Positions 55,844-63,900 of a stretch of 64,000 bases of DNA are shown in pieces (the stretch's first letter is position 1; each line of letters opens with the position of its first letter). The DNA lies in assembly GCF_907165215.1 (NCBI RefSeq), contig NZ_CAJRAY010000077.1:23823-87822 (forward strand). The letters are read 5' to 3'. A program made the translations under genes and the position numbers. Under the pieces are notes generated by a model. The model did not search any database. It was not told where the DNA came from and was given only the letters and a program-made list of their open reading frames with translations. Source of the DNA: Thermobacillus xylanilyticus. Its GTDB lineage: Bacteria > Bacillota > Bacilli > Paenibacillales > Paenibacillaceae.

Positions 55844-56974
55844 ATGCGCGTGACCGCCGCTGCAAGAAAACGTTCCGTCCGGAACAGGGCGTACGCCGGC
55901 CGCTATGCCGCCGGCAGGCGCGACGGCTGGCGCGACGGCTGGCGGGACGGGTATTGGATGGGACTGTGCGAGCGGACCGTCCGCGCCGCCGAGGCGCCGC
56001 TGCCGGTGCGGGACGTTCATGTCATGTATGTGTCGACGGGCAAAGGGTTTCCCTATTCGCCGATCGACGAGGCGATCGCGGGAAGCCTGGAGCAGCTGGT
56101 GACGCGGCTGACCGTCGTCGAGCGGAAGGAAGAGGCGCCTTCCGCGGCCGCGGCCGTCCGTCCGGATGCGGTGCTGTTCCTTGACGGCCTGCATGTCCCG
56201 CCGGACATCCCGGACCGGATCCGGGAGCTCGGCATCCGGACGGTCATCTGGTTCACGGATGATCCGTACTATACCGACATTACCGCTTCGCTGGCGCTTC
56301 ATTACGACGACGTGTTCACGCTGGAGGCGAACTGCGTCGAATTCTACCGCGCCGCCGGGTGTCAGCGCGTCTGGCATTTGCCGCTGGGCTTTTATCCCGG
56401 TCATTTCCGACCGCAGAATGCGCCGGCCGGCGTCCGATGCGACATCGCGTTCGTCGGATCGGGGTACTGGAACCGGGTGGCGTTCTTCGACCAGCTGCTA
56501 CCGTACCTCAAGGGCCGGGATCTCAGGATCATCGGCTACTGGTGGGAGCGGCTGCGCGACTACCGGCAGTTCGCTTCGCGTATTGAGGGGCGCTGGATGA
56601 CGCCGCAGGAGACGGCGCTGGTTTACGGCGGGGCAAAAATCGTCATCAACATGCACCGGGAGCCCGACGACGGCACGTTCAACAGCAACAGCGTTGGACT
56701 GGGCGCGGTGTCGCCGAATCCGCGCACGTTCGAGATCGCGGCCTGCGCGTCGCTGCAGCTGACGGACGTCCGCAGCGAGTTGGCTGCTTATTACGTGCCC
56801 GGGCGGGAGATCGAGACGTACGCCTCGCCGGAAGAGCTGGCGGCGAAGATCGACCATTATCTCGTGCATGAGGATGAACGGCGGGCGATTGCGCTGAACG
56901 GATTGTACCGGACGATGCGCGATCATTCGTACGCCCGCAGGCTGGATGCGATGCTTGGGGCATTGTTCGGATGA
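55844..56974 (+). CDS. CgeB-family glycosyltransferase, paralogue
   Basis: A 376-residue protein with the same layout as the gene before. It has a basic start (RVTAAARKRSVRNRAYAGRY), the repeat YAAGRRDGWRDGWRDGYWMG at 21-40, and a CgeB-type GT-B domain: VLFLDGLHVPPDIPDRIREL, RTVIWFTDDPYYTDITASLA, CDIAFVGSGYWNRVAFFDQL, NPRTFEIAACASLQLTDVRS. The two genes form a tandem pair with a 73-base gap. ATG 55844 has AAAGGGG upstream; a GTG at 55841 abuts the site. Confidence 0.85.
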   Translation: MRVTAAARKRSVRNRAYAGRYAAGRRDGWRDGWRDGYWMGLCERTVRAAEAPLPVRDVHVMYVSTGKGFPYSPIDEAIAGSLEQLVTRLTVVERKEEAPSAAAAVRPDAVLFLDGLHVPPDIPDRIRELGIRTVIWFTDDPYYTDITASLALHYDDVFTLEANCVEFYRAAGCQRVWHLPLGFYPGHFRPQNAPAGVRCDIAFVGSGYWNRVAFFDQLLPYLKGRDLRIIGYWWERLRDYRQFASRIEGRWMTPQETALVYGGAKIVINMHREPDDGTFNSNSVGLGAVSPNPRTFEIAACASLQLTDVRSELAAYYVPGREIETYASPEELAAKIDHYLVHEDERRAIALNGLYRTMRDHSYARRLDAMLGALFG

Positions 56975-57100
56975 CCATCGGACGGCGCGCAAGATGTGCA
57001 TCCGGCGCCGGGCCAAATGCCGGGCCGTGTTGTCCGCCTTCCCCATATGGTGTAGTACACGCAAAGGAGGTGCCGGGCTTTCAGGCGCCCGAACGATGTG

Positions 57101-58696
57101 ATGAATGCATGGCGCAAACCGCGGCTCGTTGTATTCGCCCATCTGTGCAACCCCGACTTCGTCACCGGAGCGGAGAAACTGACCGCCTTCATGCTGCGTG
57201 AACTGGCGGCTTACTACGACTGCATCCTGGCGGTGCCGGGTGAAGGACGGATCGCGGCGGATGCGCGCGCGGCCGGCTTCCGGACCGTCGTGCTGCCGCT
57301 TCCCCTCGCCGTTTCCTTCTATCTCGGCCTGCCCCATTGGCAACAGGAAGTGCTGGGCGGGATGGCCGGCGAACCGTTCCGGCAGCTCGTGCGCTGGCTG
57401 GCGACGGAAGAGCCGGCGGCCGTCGTCACGGCCACCTGCGTCCATCCGCTGCCGGCCATAGCCGCCCGCGCGCTCGGTATTCCGGTCGTCTGGGCCGTAA
57501 TGGAGACGATGCAGGAGACGGCGCACACGGCGCACATTGCCGCCTTCATGGGCGCGCATGCCGACCGGATCATCGGGATCTCCGAATCGGTGCTCGCGCC
57601 GTTCAAGCTGGCGGACACCCAGGCGAAGTCGGCGCTGCTGCCGCCGTCGTGGGATGAGCGGGAGCTTCGGCCGGAGGAATGGCCGCTGAACCGCGAAAGC
57701 ATGCGCCGGATGCTCGGCGTAGGCGACGGGCAGCCGCTCGTCGGATTCATCGCCTCGTCCATCTATGCGAACAAAGGCTTCCATCATTTCATGGAAGCGA
57801 CGTTGGCTGCGGCCGCCCGCCATCCGGAGGCCCGGTTCCTGATCGTCGGCAATCCGGTCGACCAGCCGTATTTCGATGCCGGGCTCGGGATGGCGCGGGA
57901 GGCCGGCGTGATCGACCGCTACCGGTGGATCCGGTACGAGTCGCGGATCGAGCGGATTTACCCGGCGCTCGACGCGCTCGTGGTGCCGAGCGTGGCGGCC
58001 GAAGGGTTCGGCCTGACCGCCCTCGAGGGGATGATGTTCGGCAAACCCGTCATTTCGTACGCCTCCGGCGGGCTGGCGGAGATCCACGCCGCCACGGGCA
58101 ATACGGAGCGGGCGGTGCCGCCCGGCGATGCGGGCGCGCTGGCTGCCGCGCTGATCGGGCTGCTCGATCATCCCGACCAGATGGCCGGGATCGGGGCGCG
58201 TAGCCGCGAGGCGGCGATCGCCGCCTACGGCATCGACGCGTACCGGGCGAGGCTGCAGGCGTTCCTCGCCGCGTTCCGTCCCGAGTCGATGCCGAGCGCC
58301 GTCTTGATCCGCGGCAGTGGGCCCGCGATCTATCTGCGCCAGGGAATCGCGCTGCGCCGGTTTGCGTCGAGGGCGGCATTCCTCGCCGCCGGGCACCGGT
58401 TCGAGGAAGTCCGGCAGGTGCCGGACGAGGTGATCGCGGCGCTGCCGCACGGTCCGGCCATCGGGGACGGCGCGTCCCGCGGCGGAAGGCGCCGCCGCCG
58501 GCGCGTGCGGCGGACGCGAGGAGGCCGGCGCGCGGGGCGCGGGAGGAGACGGCTGCGGAGCCGCAGGGCGAGGCGGCTTGCGCGCCGCGGCAGGCGCGCC
58601 GCCGTGCGCAGGAGGGCCTCGCGGCGCATCGCCGGGGCAAGGCGCGGACGGCGGTCGGGAAGGAGCCGCAGGCAGAGGCGGCGCAGCAGAAGTTGA
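57101..58696 (+). CDS. GT4 glycosyltransferase with tail motif and Arg-rich C-terminus
   Basis: A 531-residue protein. Residues 1 to about 390 are a GT-B enzyme: VVFAHLCNPDFVTGAEKLTA, LVGFIASSIYANKGFHHFME, FLIVGNPVDQPY and the donor-site VVPSVAAEGFGLTALEGMMF. Residues about 405-453 are a copy of the motif found in the GT2 at 51387 (GPAIYLRQGIALRRFASRAA). The last 70 residues are arginine-rich (GRRRRRRVRRTRGGRRAGRG), here C-terminal. An AAAGGAGG lies 30 bases before the start, unusually far; GTG 57098 and ATG 57101 are both possible. A 51-bp array follows 21 bases after the stop. Confidence 0.82.
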   Translation: MNAWRKPRLVVFAHLCNPDFVTGAEKLTAFMLRELAAYYDCILAVPGEGRIAADARAAGFRTVVLPLPLAVSFYLGLPHWQQEVLGGMAGEPFRQLVRWLATEEPAAVVTATCVHPLPAIAARALGIPVVWAVMETMQETAHTAHIAAFMGAHADRIIGISESVLAPFKLADTQAKSALLPPSWDERELRPEEWPLNRESMRRMLGVGDGQPLVGFIASSIYANKGFHHFMEATLAAAARHPEARFLIVGNPVDQPYFDAGLGMAREAGVIDRYRWIRYESRIERIYPALDALVVPSVAAEGFGLTALEGMMFGKPVISYASGGLAEIHAATGNTERAVPPGDAGALAAALIGLLDHPDQMAGIGARSREAAIAAYGIDAYRARLQAFLAAFRPESMPSAVLIRGSGPAIYLRQGIALRRFASRAAFLAAGHRFEEVRQVPDEVIAALPHGPAIGDGASRGGRRRRRRVRRTRGGRRAGRGRRRLRSRRARRLARRGRRAAVRRRASRRIAGARRGRRSGRSRRQRRRSRS

Positions 58697-58716
58697 CGGT
58701 TTCGTTGCCCGGGAGG

Positions 58717-59149
58717 CTGTAACGCGAATACCGCGTTACAGGGGCGAGCGGGACGTCGCTGCGTGAGTTGTAACGCGGATACCACGCTACAGGATCGAGC
58801 GGGACGTCGCTGCGTGAGTTGTAACGTGGATACCACGCTACAGGGTTGAGCGGGACGTGTCTGCGTGAGTTGTAACGTGGATACCGCGTTACAGGGTCGA
58901 GCGGGACGTGTCTGCGTGAGTTGTAACGTGGATACCGCGTTACAGGGTCGAGCAGGGCATTGCTGCGTGAGCTGTAACGCGGATACCGCGTTACAGGGTC
59001 GAGCGGGACGTGTCTGCGTGAGTTGTAACGTGAATACCGCGTTACAGGGTCGAGCGGGACGTGTCTGCGTGAGTTGTAACGTGGATACCGCGTTACAGGG
59101 TCGAGCAGAGCATTGCCGCGTGAGCTGTAACGCGGATGCCACGCTACAG
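58717..59149. repeat. Tandem array B: nine copies of a 51-bp palindromic unit
   Basis: The core TGTAACGYGGATRCCRCGYTACAG recurs nine times with an exact 51-base period (first at 58718, last at 59126). Each is preceded by CGTGAGTT or CGTGAGCT and followed by GGTCGAGCGGGACGTGTC-type sequence. The period, the palindromic core and the GTGAG lead match array A at 33077, whereas the spacer half differs. Like array A it starts directly after a GT4 stop codon and ends before another operon. Open frames across it have no ribosome site. Confidence 0.9.
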
Positions 59150-59226
59150 GAGCATGCGAGGGTTTGGCGTTGGCGGGGCAGGTCCCGGACAGGCGTCGAT
59201 TTCATCCAGGAAGGCAGGTGGGCGAA

Positions 59227-60330
59227 TTGCGCGTCGCGACGATTCTCGGCACGCGGCCGGAGATCATCCGGCTCAGCCTGATCATCGAGAAGCTGGACCG
59301 GCTGGCGGATCGGCATGTGCTCGTGCATACGGGACAAAATTTCGATCCGCGGCTGAGCGATATTTTCTTCACGGAACTCGGGGTGCGGAAGCCGGACTAC
59401 GCGCTGCCCGCGGCGGCGAATGACTATTCCGTCGGCGGGCAGCTCGGCAAGATGTTCCGCGAGACGGGCCGCATTCTGGCGCAGGAGAAGCCGGATGTCG
59501 TCCTCGTGCTCGGCGATACGAACAGCGCGCTGTGCGCGGTGCTGGCCGAGCGGATGGGCATTCCGGTCGTGCACATGGAGGCGGGCAATCGCTGCTACGA
59601 TCTGAAGGTGCCCGAGGAGAAAAACAGGCGGGTCATCGACGCGGTGTCGACGATCAACATGCCGTACACGCCGTACAGCAAGCAGAATCTGCTGCGCGAG
59701 GGATTCCCGAGCGAACGGATCGTCATCTCGGGCAACCCGATCCGCGAAGTCATTCTCCATCAGGGAGACCGCATCCGGGCGAGCGATGTGCTCGACCGGC
59801 TGGCCCTCACGCCCGGCGAATACATCATCGTGACGGCGCACCGGGCGGAAAACGTCGACGTGCCCGAGCGGCTCGCCTCGATCGTGGAAGGGCTGAACCG
59901 GACGGCGGAACGGACGGGCAAGCGGCTCATCTGCAGCGTGCACCCGCGCACCCGCCACCGGATCGAGTCCGGCGGGGCGGCGATTCAGCGCCATCCGCTG
60001 GTCGAGTTCCATGAGCCGTTCGGGTTCTTCGACTTCGCAAGGCTCGAGCAGTCGGCGTTCTGCGCGATCACGGACAGCGGCACGGTGCAGGAGGAATGCT
60101 GCCTGTTCCATGTGCCGACGGTGACGATCCGGGACACGACGGAGCGGCCGGAGACGGTGGACTGCGGCAGCAATGTCGTGTGCGGCGTGGCGGCGGAACG
60201 GATTGCGGAAGCCGTCACGGCGATGACGTCGCTGCCGCCCCGCTGGAAGGTGCCGGAAGGATACGATGCGGACAATGTGTCGGATATCGTGGTCAAATTT
60301 TTGCTGGGAGGGAAATGGGGTGTTCACTAA
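59227..60330 (+). CDS. UDP-GlcNAc 2-epimerase family enzyme (WecB/CapG-like)
   Basis: A 367-residue GT-B-like epimerase. It opens VATILGTRPEIIRLSLIIEK, as in WecB. It has LVHTGQNFDPRLSDIFFTEL, VLVLGDTNSALCAVL, HMEAGNRCYDLKVPEEKNRR, TAHRAENVD and ITDSGTVQEECCLFHVPTVT. With the two SDR genes that follow it forms the CapE-CapF-CapG set, so it most likely acts as the C2 epimerase forming the final UDP-2-acetamido-2,6-dideoxy-L-hexose. The start is TTG 59227 by family pattern; GTG 59218 is possible. The gene overlaps the next by 11 bases. Confidence 0.88.
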   Translation: MRVATILGTRPEIIRLSLIIEKLDRLADRHVLVHTGQNFDPRLSDIFFTELGVRKPDYALPAAANDYSVGGQLGKMFRETGRILAQEKPDVVLVLGDTNSALCAVLAERMGIPVVHMEAGNRCYDLKVPEEKNRRVIDAVSTINMPYTPYSKQNLLREGFPSERIVISGNPIREVILHQGDRIRASDVLDRLALTPGEYIIVTAHRAENVDVPERLASIVEGLNRTAERTGKRLICSVHPRTRHRIESGGAAIQRHPLVEFHEPFGFFDFARLEQSAFCAITDSGTVQEECCLFHVPTVTIRDTTERPETVDCGSNVVCGVAAERIAEAVTAMTSLPPRWKVPEGYDADNVSDIVVKFLLGGKWGVH

Positions 60331-61303
60331 TGCGCGCATCCTCGTGACGGGCGGCACCGGTTCGTGGGGACACGAGCTGGTGCGCCAGCTGCTTCCCCAG
60401 GACCCGGCGGAAATCATCGTCTTCTCCCGCAGCGAAGCGGCGCAGGTGGCGATGAGCCGCGAGTTTGAGGACCGGCGCCTGACGTTCCGCATCGGCGATA
60501 TCCGGGATCGGGAAGCGCTGGTTGCCGCCTGCGCCGGCGTCGATTACGTGTTCCACCTGGCCGCGCTGAAGCATGTGCCGGTCTGCGAGGAGCAGCCGTA
60601 CGAGGCGCTCAAGACGAACGTGCTCGGCACGCAGCATGTCATCGAGGCGGCGATCGCGAACAAGGTGAGGCGGGTCATCTACATTTCCACCGACAAGGCG
60701 GCGAATCCGTCGAATTTCTACGGCATGACGAAGGCGATCGGCGAAAAGCTGATCGTGTACGCGAATCTGCTGCGCAGCGGCACGACGTTCGTCTGTGTCC
60801 GGGGCGGCAACGTGCTCGGCACGAACGGCAGCGTCATTCATCTGTTCCGGCAGCAGATCATGGAGAAGCAGGAGGTCCGGATTACGGATCGGCGCATGAC
60901 GCGGTTCTTCCTGACGCTGGAGGATGCGATCCGGCTGCTGTTCAAGGCGTCGGCGGAAAGCGTCGGGGGCGAGATTTTCGTCATGATGATGCCGACCTGC
61001 CGGATCGTCGATCTGGCGGAGGTGCTGATGGAGGCGTATGGACGGCGGGTGCCGATCGTGGAGACGGGCGTCCGGCCGGGCGAGAAGATCGACGAGATTC
61101 TGCTCACGGAGTTCGAGAGCCAGAGCACGGTCGTCTACGACCGGGAGTATCTGGTCATCCTGCCGCCGCTCGCGATTCCCGGGCTGGCGGAGCGGTATGC
61201 GGGCTATCCGAAGGTGCAGTTCCAAAGTTTCAGTTCGGCCGATTCGCTCATGACGAAGGACGAGATTCGCGCGATGCTGATCCGGGGAGGGTTCCTCTCA
61301 TGA
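60320..61303 (+). CDS. UDP-GlcNAc 4,6-dehydratase/5-epimerase (CapE-like)
   Basis: A 327-residue extended SDR. The NAD site ILVTGGTGSWGHELVRQLLP is at residue 6, FHLAALKHVPVCEEQPYEAL near 88 and the catalytic pair YGMTK after ISTDKAANPSNFYG. RITDRRMTRFFLTLEDAIRL is typical of CapE/WbjB/FlaA1-type inverting dehydratases. It has no membrane helices, so it is the short soluble type. It converts UDP-GlcNAc to the 4-keto-L-sugars used by CapF- and CapG-type enzymes. The start is GTG 60320 after GGGAGGG. Confidence 0.9.
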   Translation: MFTNARILVTGGTGSWGHELVRQLLPQDPAEIIVFSRSEAAQVAMSREFEDRRLTFRIGDIRDREALVAACAGVDYVFHLAALKHVPVCEEQPYEALKTNVLGTQHVIEAAIANKVRRVIYISTDKAANPSNFYGMTKAIGEKLIVYANLLRSGTTFVCVRGGNVLGTNGSVIHLFRQQIMEKQEVRITDRRMTRFFLTLEDAIRLLFKASAESVGGEIFVMMMPTCRIVDLAEVLMEAYGRRVPIVETGVRPGEKIDEILLTEFESQSTVVYDREYLVILPPLAIPGLAERYAGYPKVQFQSFSSADSLMTKDEIRAMLIRGGFLS

Positions 61304-62130
61304 AAGTGCTTGTCATCGGCGGCAACGGCATGGCCGGGCATATGATGGTCCGGTATTTCCGGAAGACGGGCGCTGATGTGTGGTACACGGTGCGGAGGCT
61401 TTCCGGAGGAATCGGGGAGCTAAAGCTCGATGCGACGGACCTCGACGCCGCCGCGGAGACGATCGGGCGGGTCGGTCCCGATCTTGTGATCAATTGCGTC
61501 GGGGTGCTCAATCAGGATGCGGAGCGCCGGCCGAAAGAAGCGTATCTCGTGAACGGGCTGCTGCCGCACTGGCTGGCGCGGGCGGCGGAGGCGGCGGGCG
61601 GCCGGCTCATCCACATCAGTTCGGATTGCGTTTTCCTCGGCGATCGGGGCGGGTACCGGGAGTCCGACCGGCCGGACGGGGTGTCGGCGTACGCGCGGAC
61701 GAAGGCGCTCGGCGAGGTGCACGATCCGCGGCATCTGACGATCCGCACGTCGATCATCGGGCCGGAGATCCGCCCGGATGGGATCGGACTGCTACGCTGG
61801 TTCCTGCAGCAGAAAGGGACGGTGAACGGCTATGCCCGGGTGCTGTGGAACGGTGTCACGACGCTTGAACTGGCGCGGGCGGTGGAATATGCCGCCGGCC
61901 GTCCGGAGATCGGCGGGCTCGTGCATCTGACGGCGCCGCGCATCGTCAGCAAGCTGGAACTGCTCGGCATGTTCCGCGAGGCGTTCGGCCGGGACGATGT
62001 GACGATCCGGCCTTCGGATGAGCCGCGCATCGACCGGACGCTGGTTCGGGAGCGGACGGACTTCGATTATATGCCGCCCGATTATCCGGAGATGCTGGCG
62101 GAGCTGGCCGACTGGATGCGGGAAGGGTGA
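61300..62130 (+). CDS. RmlD/WbvR-like NDP-4-keto-6-deoxy-L-sugar reductase
   Basis: A 276-residue SDR with VLVIGGNGMAGHMMVRYFRK at the start, LVINCVGVLNQDAERRPKEA, ISSDCVFLGDRGGYRESD, and the YARTK catalytic pair. It resembles RmlD and the WbvR-type reductase rather than full CapF, since the C-terminal cupin domain of CapF is absent. Together with the CapE- and CapG-like genes it makes UDP-L-QuiNAc or L-FucNAc; the WbvR resemblance favours L-QuiNAc. The ATG overlaps the previous stop (ATGA). Confidence 0.87.
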   Translation: MKVLVIGGNGMAGHMMVRYFRKTGADVWYTVRRLSGGIGELKLDATDLDAAAETIGRVGPDLVINCVGVLNQDAERRPKEAYLVNGLLPHWLARAAEAAGGRLIHISSDCVFLGDRGGYRESDRPDGVSAYARTKALGEVHDPRHLTIRTSIIGPEIRPDGIGLLRWFLQQKGTVNGYARVLWNGVTTLELARAVEYAAGRPEIGGLVHLTAPRIVSKLELLGMFREAFGRDDVTIRPSDEPRIDRTLVRERTDFDYMPPDYPEMLAELADWMREG

Positions 62131-62135
62131 CCGGC

Positions 62136-63101
62136 ATGGTCGGCATCCGGCTGCTCGTGACGGGAGCGGGCGGCTTCTGCGGCCTGCACGCCTGCCGGTA
62201 TTTCGCCAGGCAGGGGTTCGATGTGGTCGGCGTGCTTCGGACGACGGACGATCCGCGTGCGGCGGTGCTGCGGCACGTGGGAGCCGCGGCGGAAGGGTGC
62301 GAGCTGACGGACCGGCATGAGGTTGAGCGCTTGATCGCCCGGGTCCGGCCGGACTGGATTCTGCACCTGGCGGGCCTCAGTTCCGCCGGACCGTCCTGGC
62401 GCGAGCCGGCAAGGTATATGGAAGCCAACGTGATGGCGGCCGTCTATCTGCTCGAGGCGGCGCGGCGTGAGAAGGGCGGGGACTTTCGGTTCGCGGCCGC
62501 CGGCTCGATGCTGCGCTTCGATTGGCCTGCGGATGGCGGGGCGCCCCGGCCGCCCCACCCGTACAGTCTGAGCAAGACGCTGCTGACCGCGGTCGTCCGC
62601 AGCTGGCATCATCTGTACGGGACGGCGGCGATCGTCGCCGAGCCGGCCAATCTGATCGGCCCCGGACCGTCCATGGGGCTGCCGGCGCTGATCGCCGCGC
62701 ATATCCGCGCACTGCGGCGGGCCCGTCTGGTCGGCGCGCCGGACCCGGCGCCCTTCCCGCTGAGCAGCCTGGTGGAGCGGCGCGATTACGTCGATGTCCG
62801 GGACGCGGTGAAGGCGTATGCGCTGCTGCTCGAGCGCGGCGAGCCCGGCGGCGTCTATCCGATCGCGTCGGGCCGGCAGCGGACGCTCGGCGAAGTGGCG
62901 GCGGCGTACGAGCGGGCGGCGGGTTTCCGCGTCGAATGGTCGATCGGCGATTCGGATGCGCCGTCGCCGCCGCCTGCGGATGCGTCGGCTTTGCGCGCGC
63001 TCGGCTGGCGGCCGGAGATTCCGTTCGCGCTGTCGGTGGCCGATACGCTGGACGATGACGCGGGAAGCGTCGCCTGGTTTATGCGGTCCGACGGCGGTTG
63101 A
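62136..63101 (+). CDS. NAD-dependent nucleotide-sugar epimerase/dehydratase
   Basis: A 321-residue extended SDR. It has LLVTGAGGFCGLHACRYFAR, LHLAGLSSAGPSWREPARYM, the YSLSK catalytic pair and VAEPANLIGPGPSMGLPAL. The pattern is that of GDP-mannose 4,6-dehydratase, Rmd and similar GDP/dTDP-sugar enzymes; the exact substrate is not clear. The ATG at 62136 has GGGAAGGG 8 bases before it; a GTG at 62127 overlaps the previous stop. It is the fourth gene of the sugar operon. Confidence 0.82.
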   Translation: MVGIRLLVTGAGGFCGLHACRYFARQGFDVVGVLRTTDDPRAAVLRHVGAAAEGCELTDRHEVERLIARVRPDWILHLAGLSSAGPSWREPARYMEANVMAAVYLLEAARREKGGDFRFAAAGSMLRFDWPADGGAPRPPHPYSLSKTLLTAVVRSWHHLYGTAAIVAEPANLIGPGPSMGLPALIAAHIRALRRARLVGAPDPAPFPLSSLVERRDYVDVRDAVKAYALLLERGEPGGVYPIASGRQRTLGEVAAAYERAAGFRVEWSIGDSDAPSPPPADASALRALGWRPEIPFALSVADTLDDDAGSVAWFMRSDGG

Positions 63102-63180
63102 ATGGGTTGACGGTGTAAAGGGCGTCGGTCGGGCGGGCTGCCGACGGGTTGACGGGCTGCCGGTGTGAGGAGGGTTGATT

Positions 63181-63900
63181 ATGGCGGATGCAACGATCGT
63201 GATTCCTTTTTACAATGATCCGTATGTGGCGGAGGCGGTGGAGAGCGCGCTGGCGCAGACGCATCCGTCGGTCGAGGTCATCGTCGTCGACGACGGGTCG
63301 ACGTCATGTGCCGAGCTGCTCGCACCTTACCTGGACCGCGTCCACTACATCGGCAAGGCGAACGGCGGCACGGCCAGCGCGCTCAACGCGGGCTTCCGGC
63401 TCGCCTCCGGCCGGTATGTCGCGTGGCTCAGCTCGGACGACCGGTTCCGGCCGGAGAAAATCGCCCGCCAGATGGCGGCGATGGAGGCGGCCGGCGCGTG
63501 GATCGGCCATACGGCGTTCGCGGTCATCGACGGCGAAGGCCGCGTGACGAATCCGCATGTGCTGCTGGTGGGAGACCGGCCGGATCTGTTTTACCGGGCT
63601 TTCGTGGACGGCAATCCGGTGAACGGCTGCACGGTCATGATGCGCAAGGAGTTGTTCGAGCGGCTGGGCGGTTTCGATGAAGGGCTGCCGTTCACGCATG
63701 ATCTCGATTTCTGGTATCGGGCGATGCTGGCGGGGTTTCCTTTCCACTATCTCGGGGAGCCGCTGACGGAGTACCGCATGCACGACGCCATGGGCACGGT
63801 GCGCCACCGGGAGGCGATCCGCGCGGAGGTGGAGGCGACGTTCGCGCGGTATGCGGGGCGGTGGAGCACGTTTCTGCGGCAGCTGGGGATTGCGGTGTAG
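63181..63900 (+). CDS. GT2 glycosyltransferase
   Basis: A 239-residue GT-A enzyme. It opens ATIVIPFYNDPYVAEAVESA, then VIVVDDGSTSCAELLAPYLD, GGTASALNAGFRLASGRYVA and the site WLSSDDRF (SDD as the metal motif). GLPFTHDLDFWYRAMLAGF is a typical acceptor-side signature with HDLDFW. It likely transfers a sugar made by the operon genes before it. ATG 63181 follows GGAGGG with 6-base spacing. It ends 100 bases before the window edge. Confidence 0.87.
   Translation: MADATIVIPFYNDPYVAEAVESALAQTHPSVEVIVVDDGSTSCAELLAPYLDRVHYIGKANGGTASALNAGFRLASGRYVAWLSSDDRFRPEKIARQMAAMEAAGAWIGHTAFAVIDGEGRVTNPHVLLVGDRPDLFYRAFVDGNPVNGCTVMMRKELFERLGGFDEGLPFTHDLDFWYRAMLAGFPFHYLGEPLTEYRMHDAMGTVRHREAIRAEVEATFARYAGRWSTFLRQLGIAV

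Noticed and set aside
57070..57201. Short gene starting at GTG 57070 right after the AAAGGAGG
   Set aside because: The frame overlaps the start of the GT4 gene and gives an Arg/Pro-rich sequence without pattern. The good ribosome site there remains unexplained.
58865..59281. Reading frame of 138 codons across array B
   Set aside because: It only stays open because the 51-base period is a multiple of three. It has no ribosome site, and frames on both strands are open in the same way.
46761..63900. Vegetative capsule or O-antigen locus
   Set aside because: There is no flippase, polymerase or chain-length regulator in the window, and CgeB-like genes and candidate SigE/SigK -10 elements point to spores. 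Because the window ends inside the region, this is only a provisional rejection.
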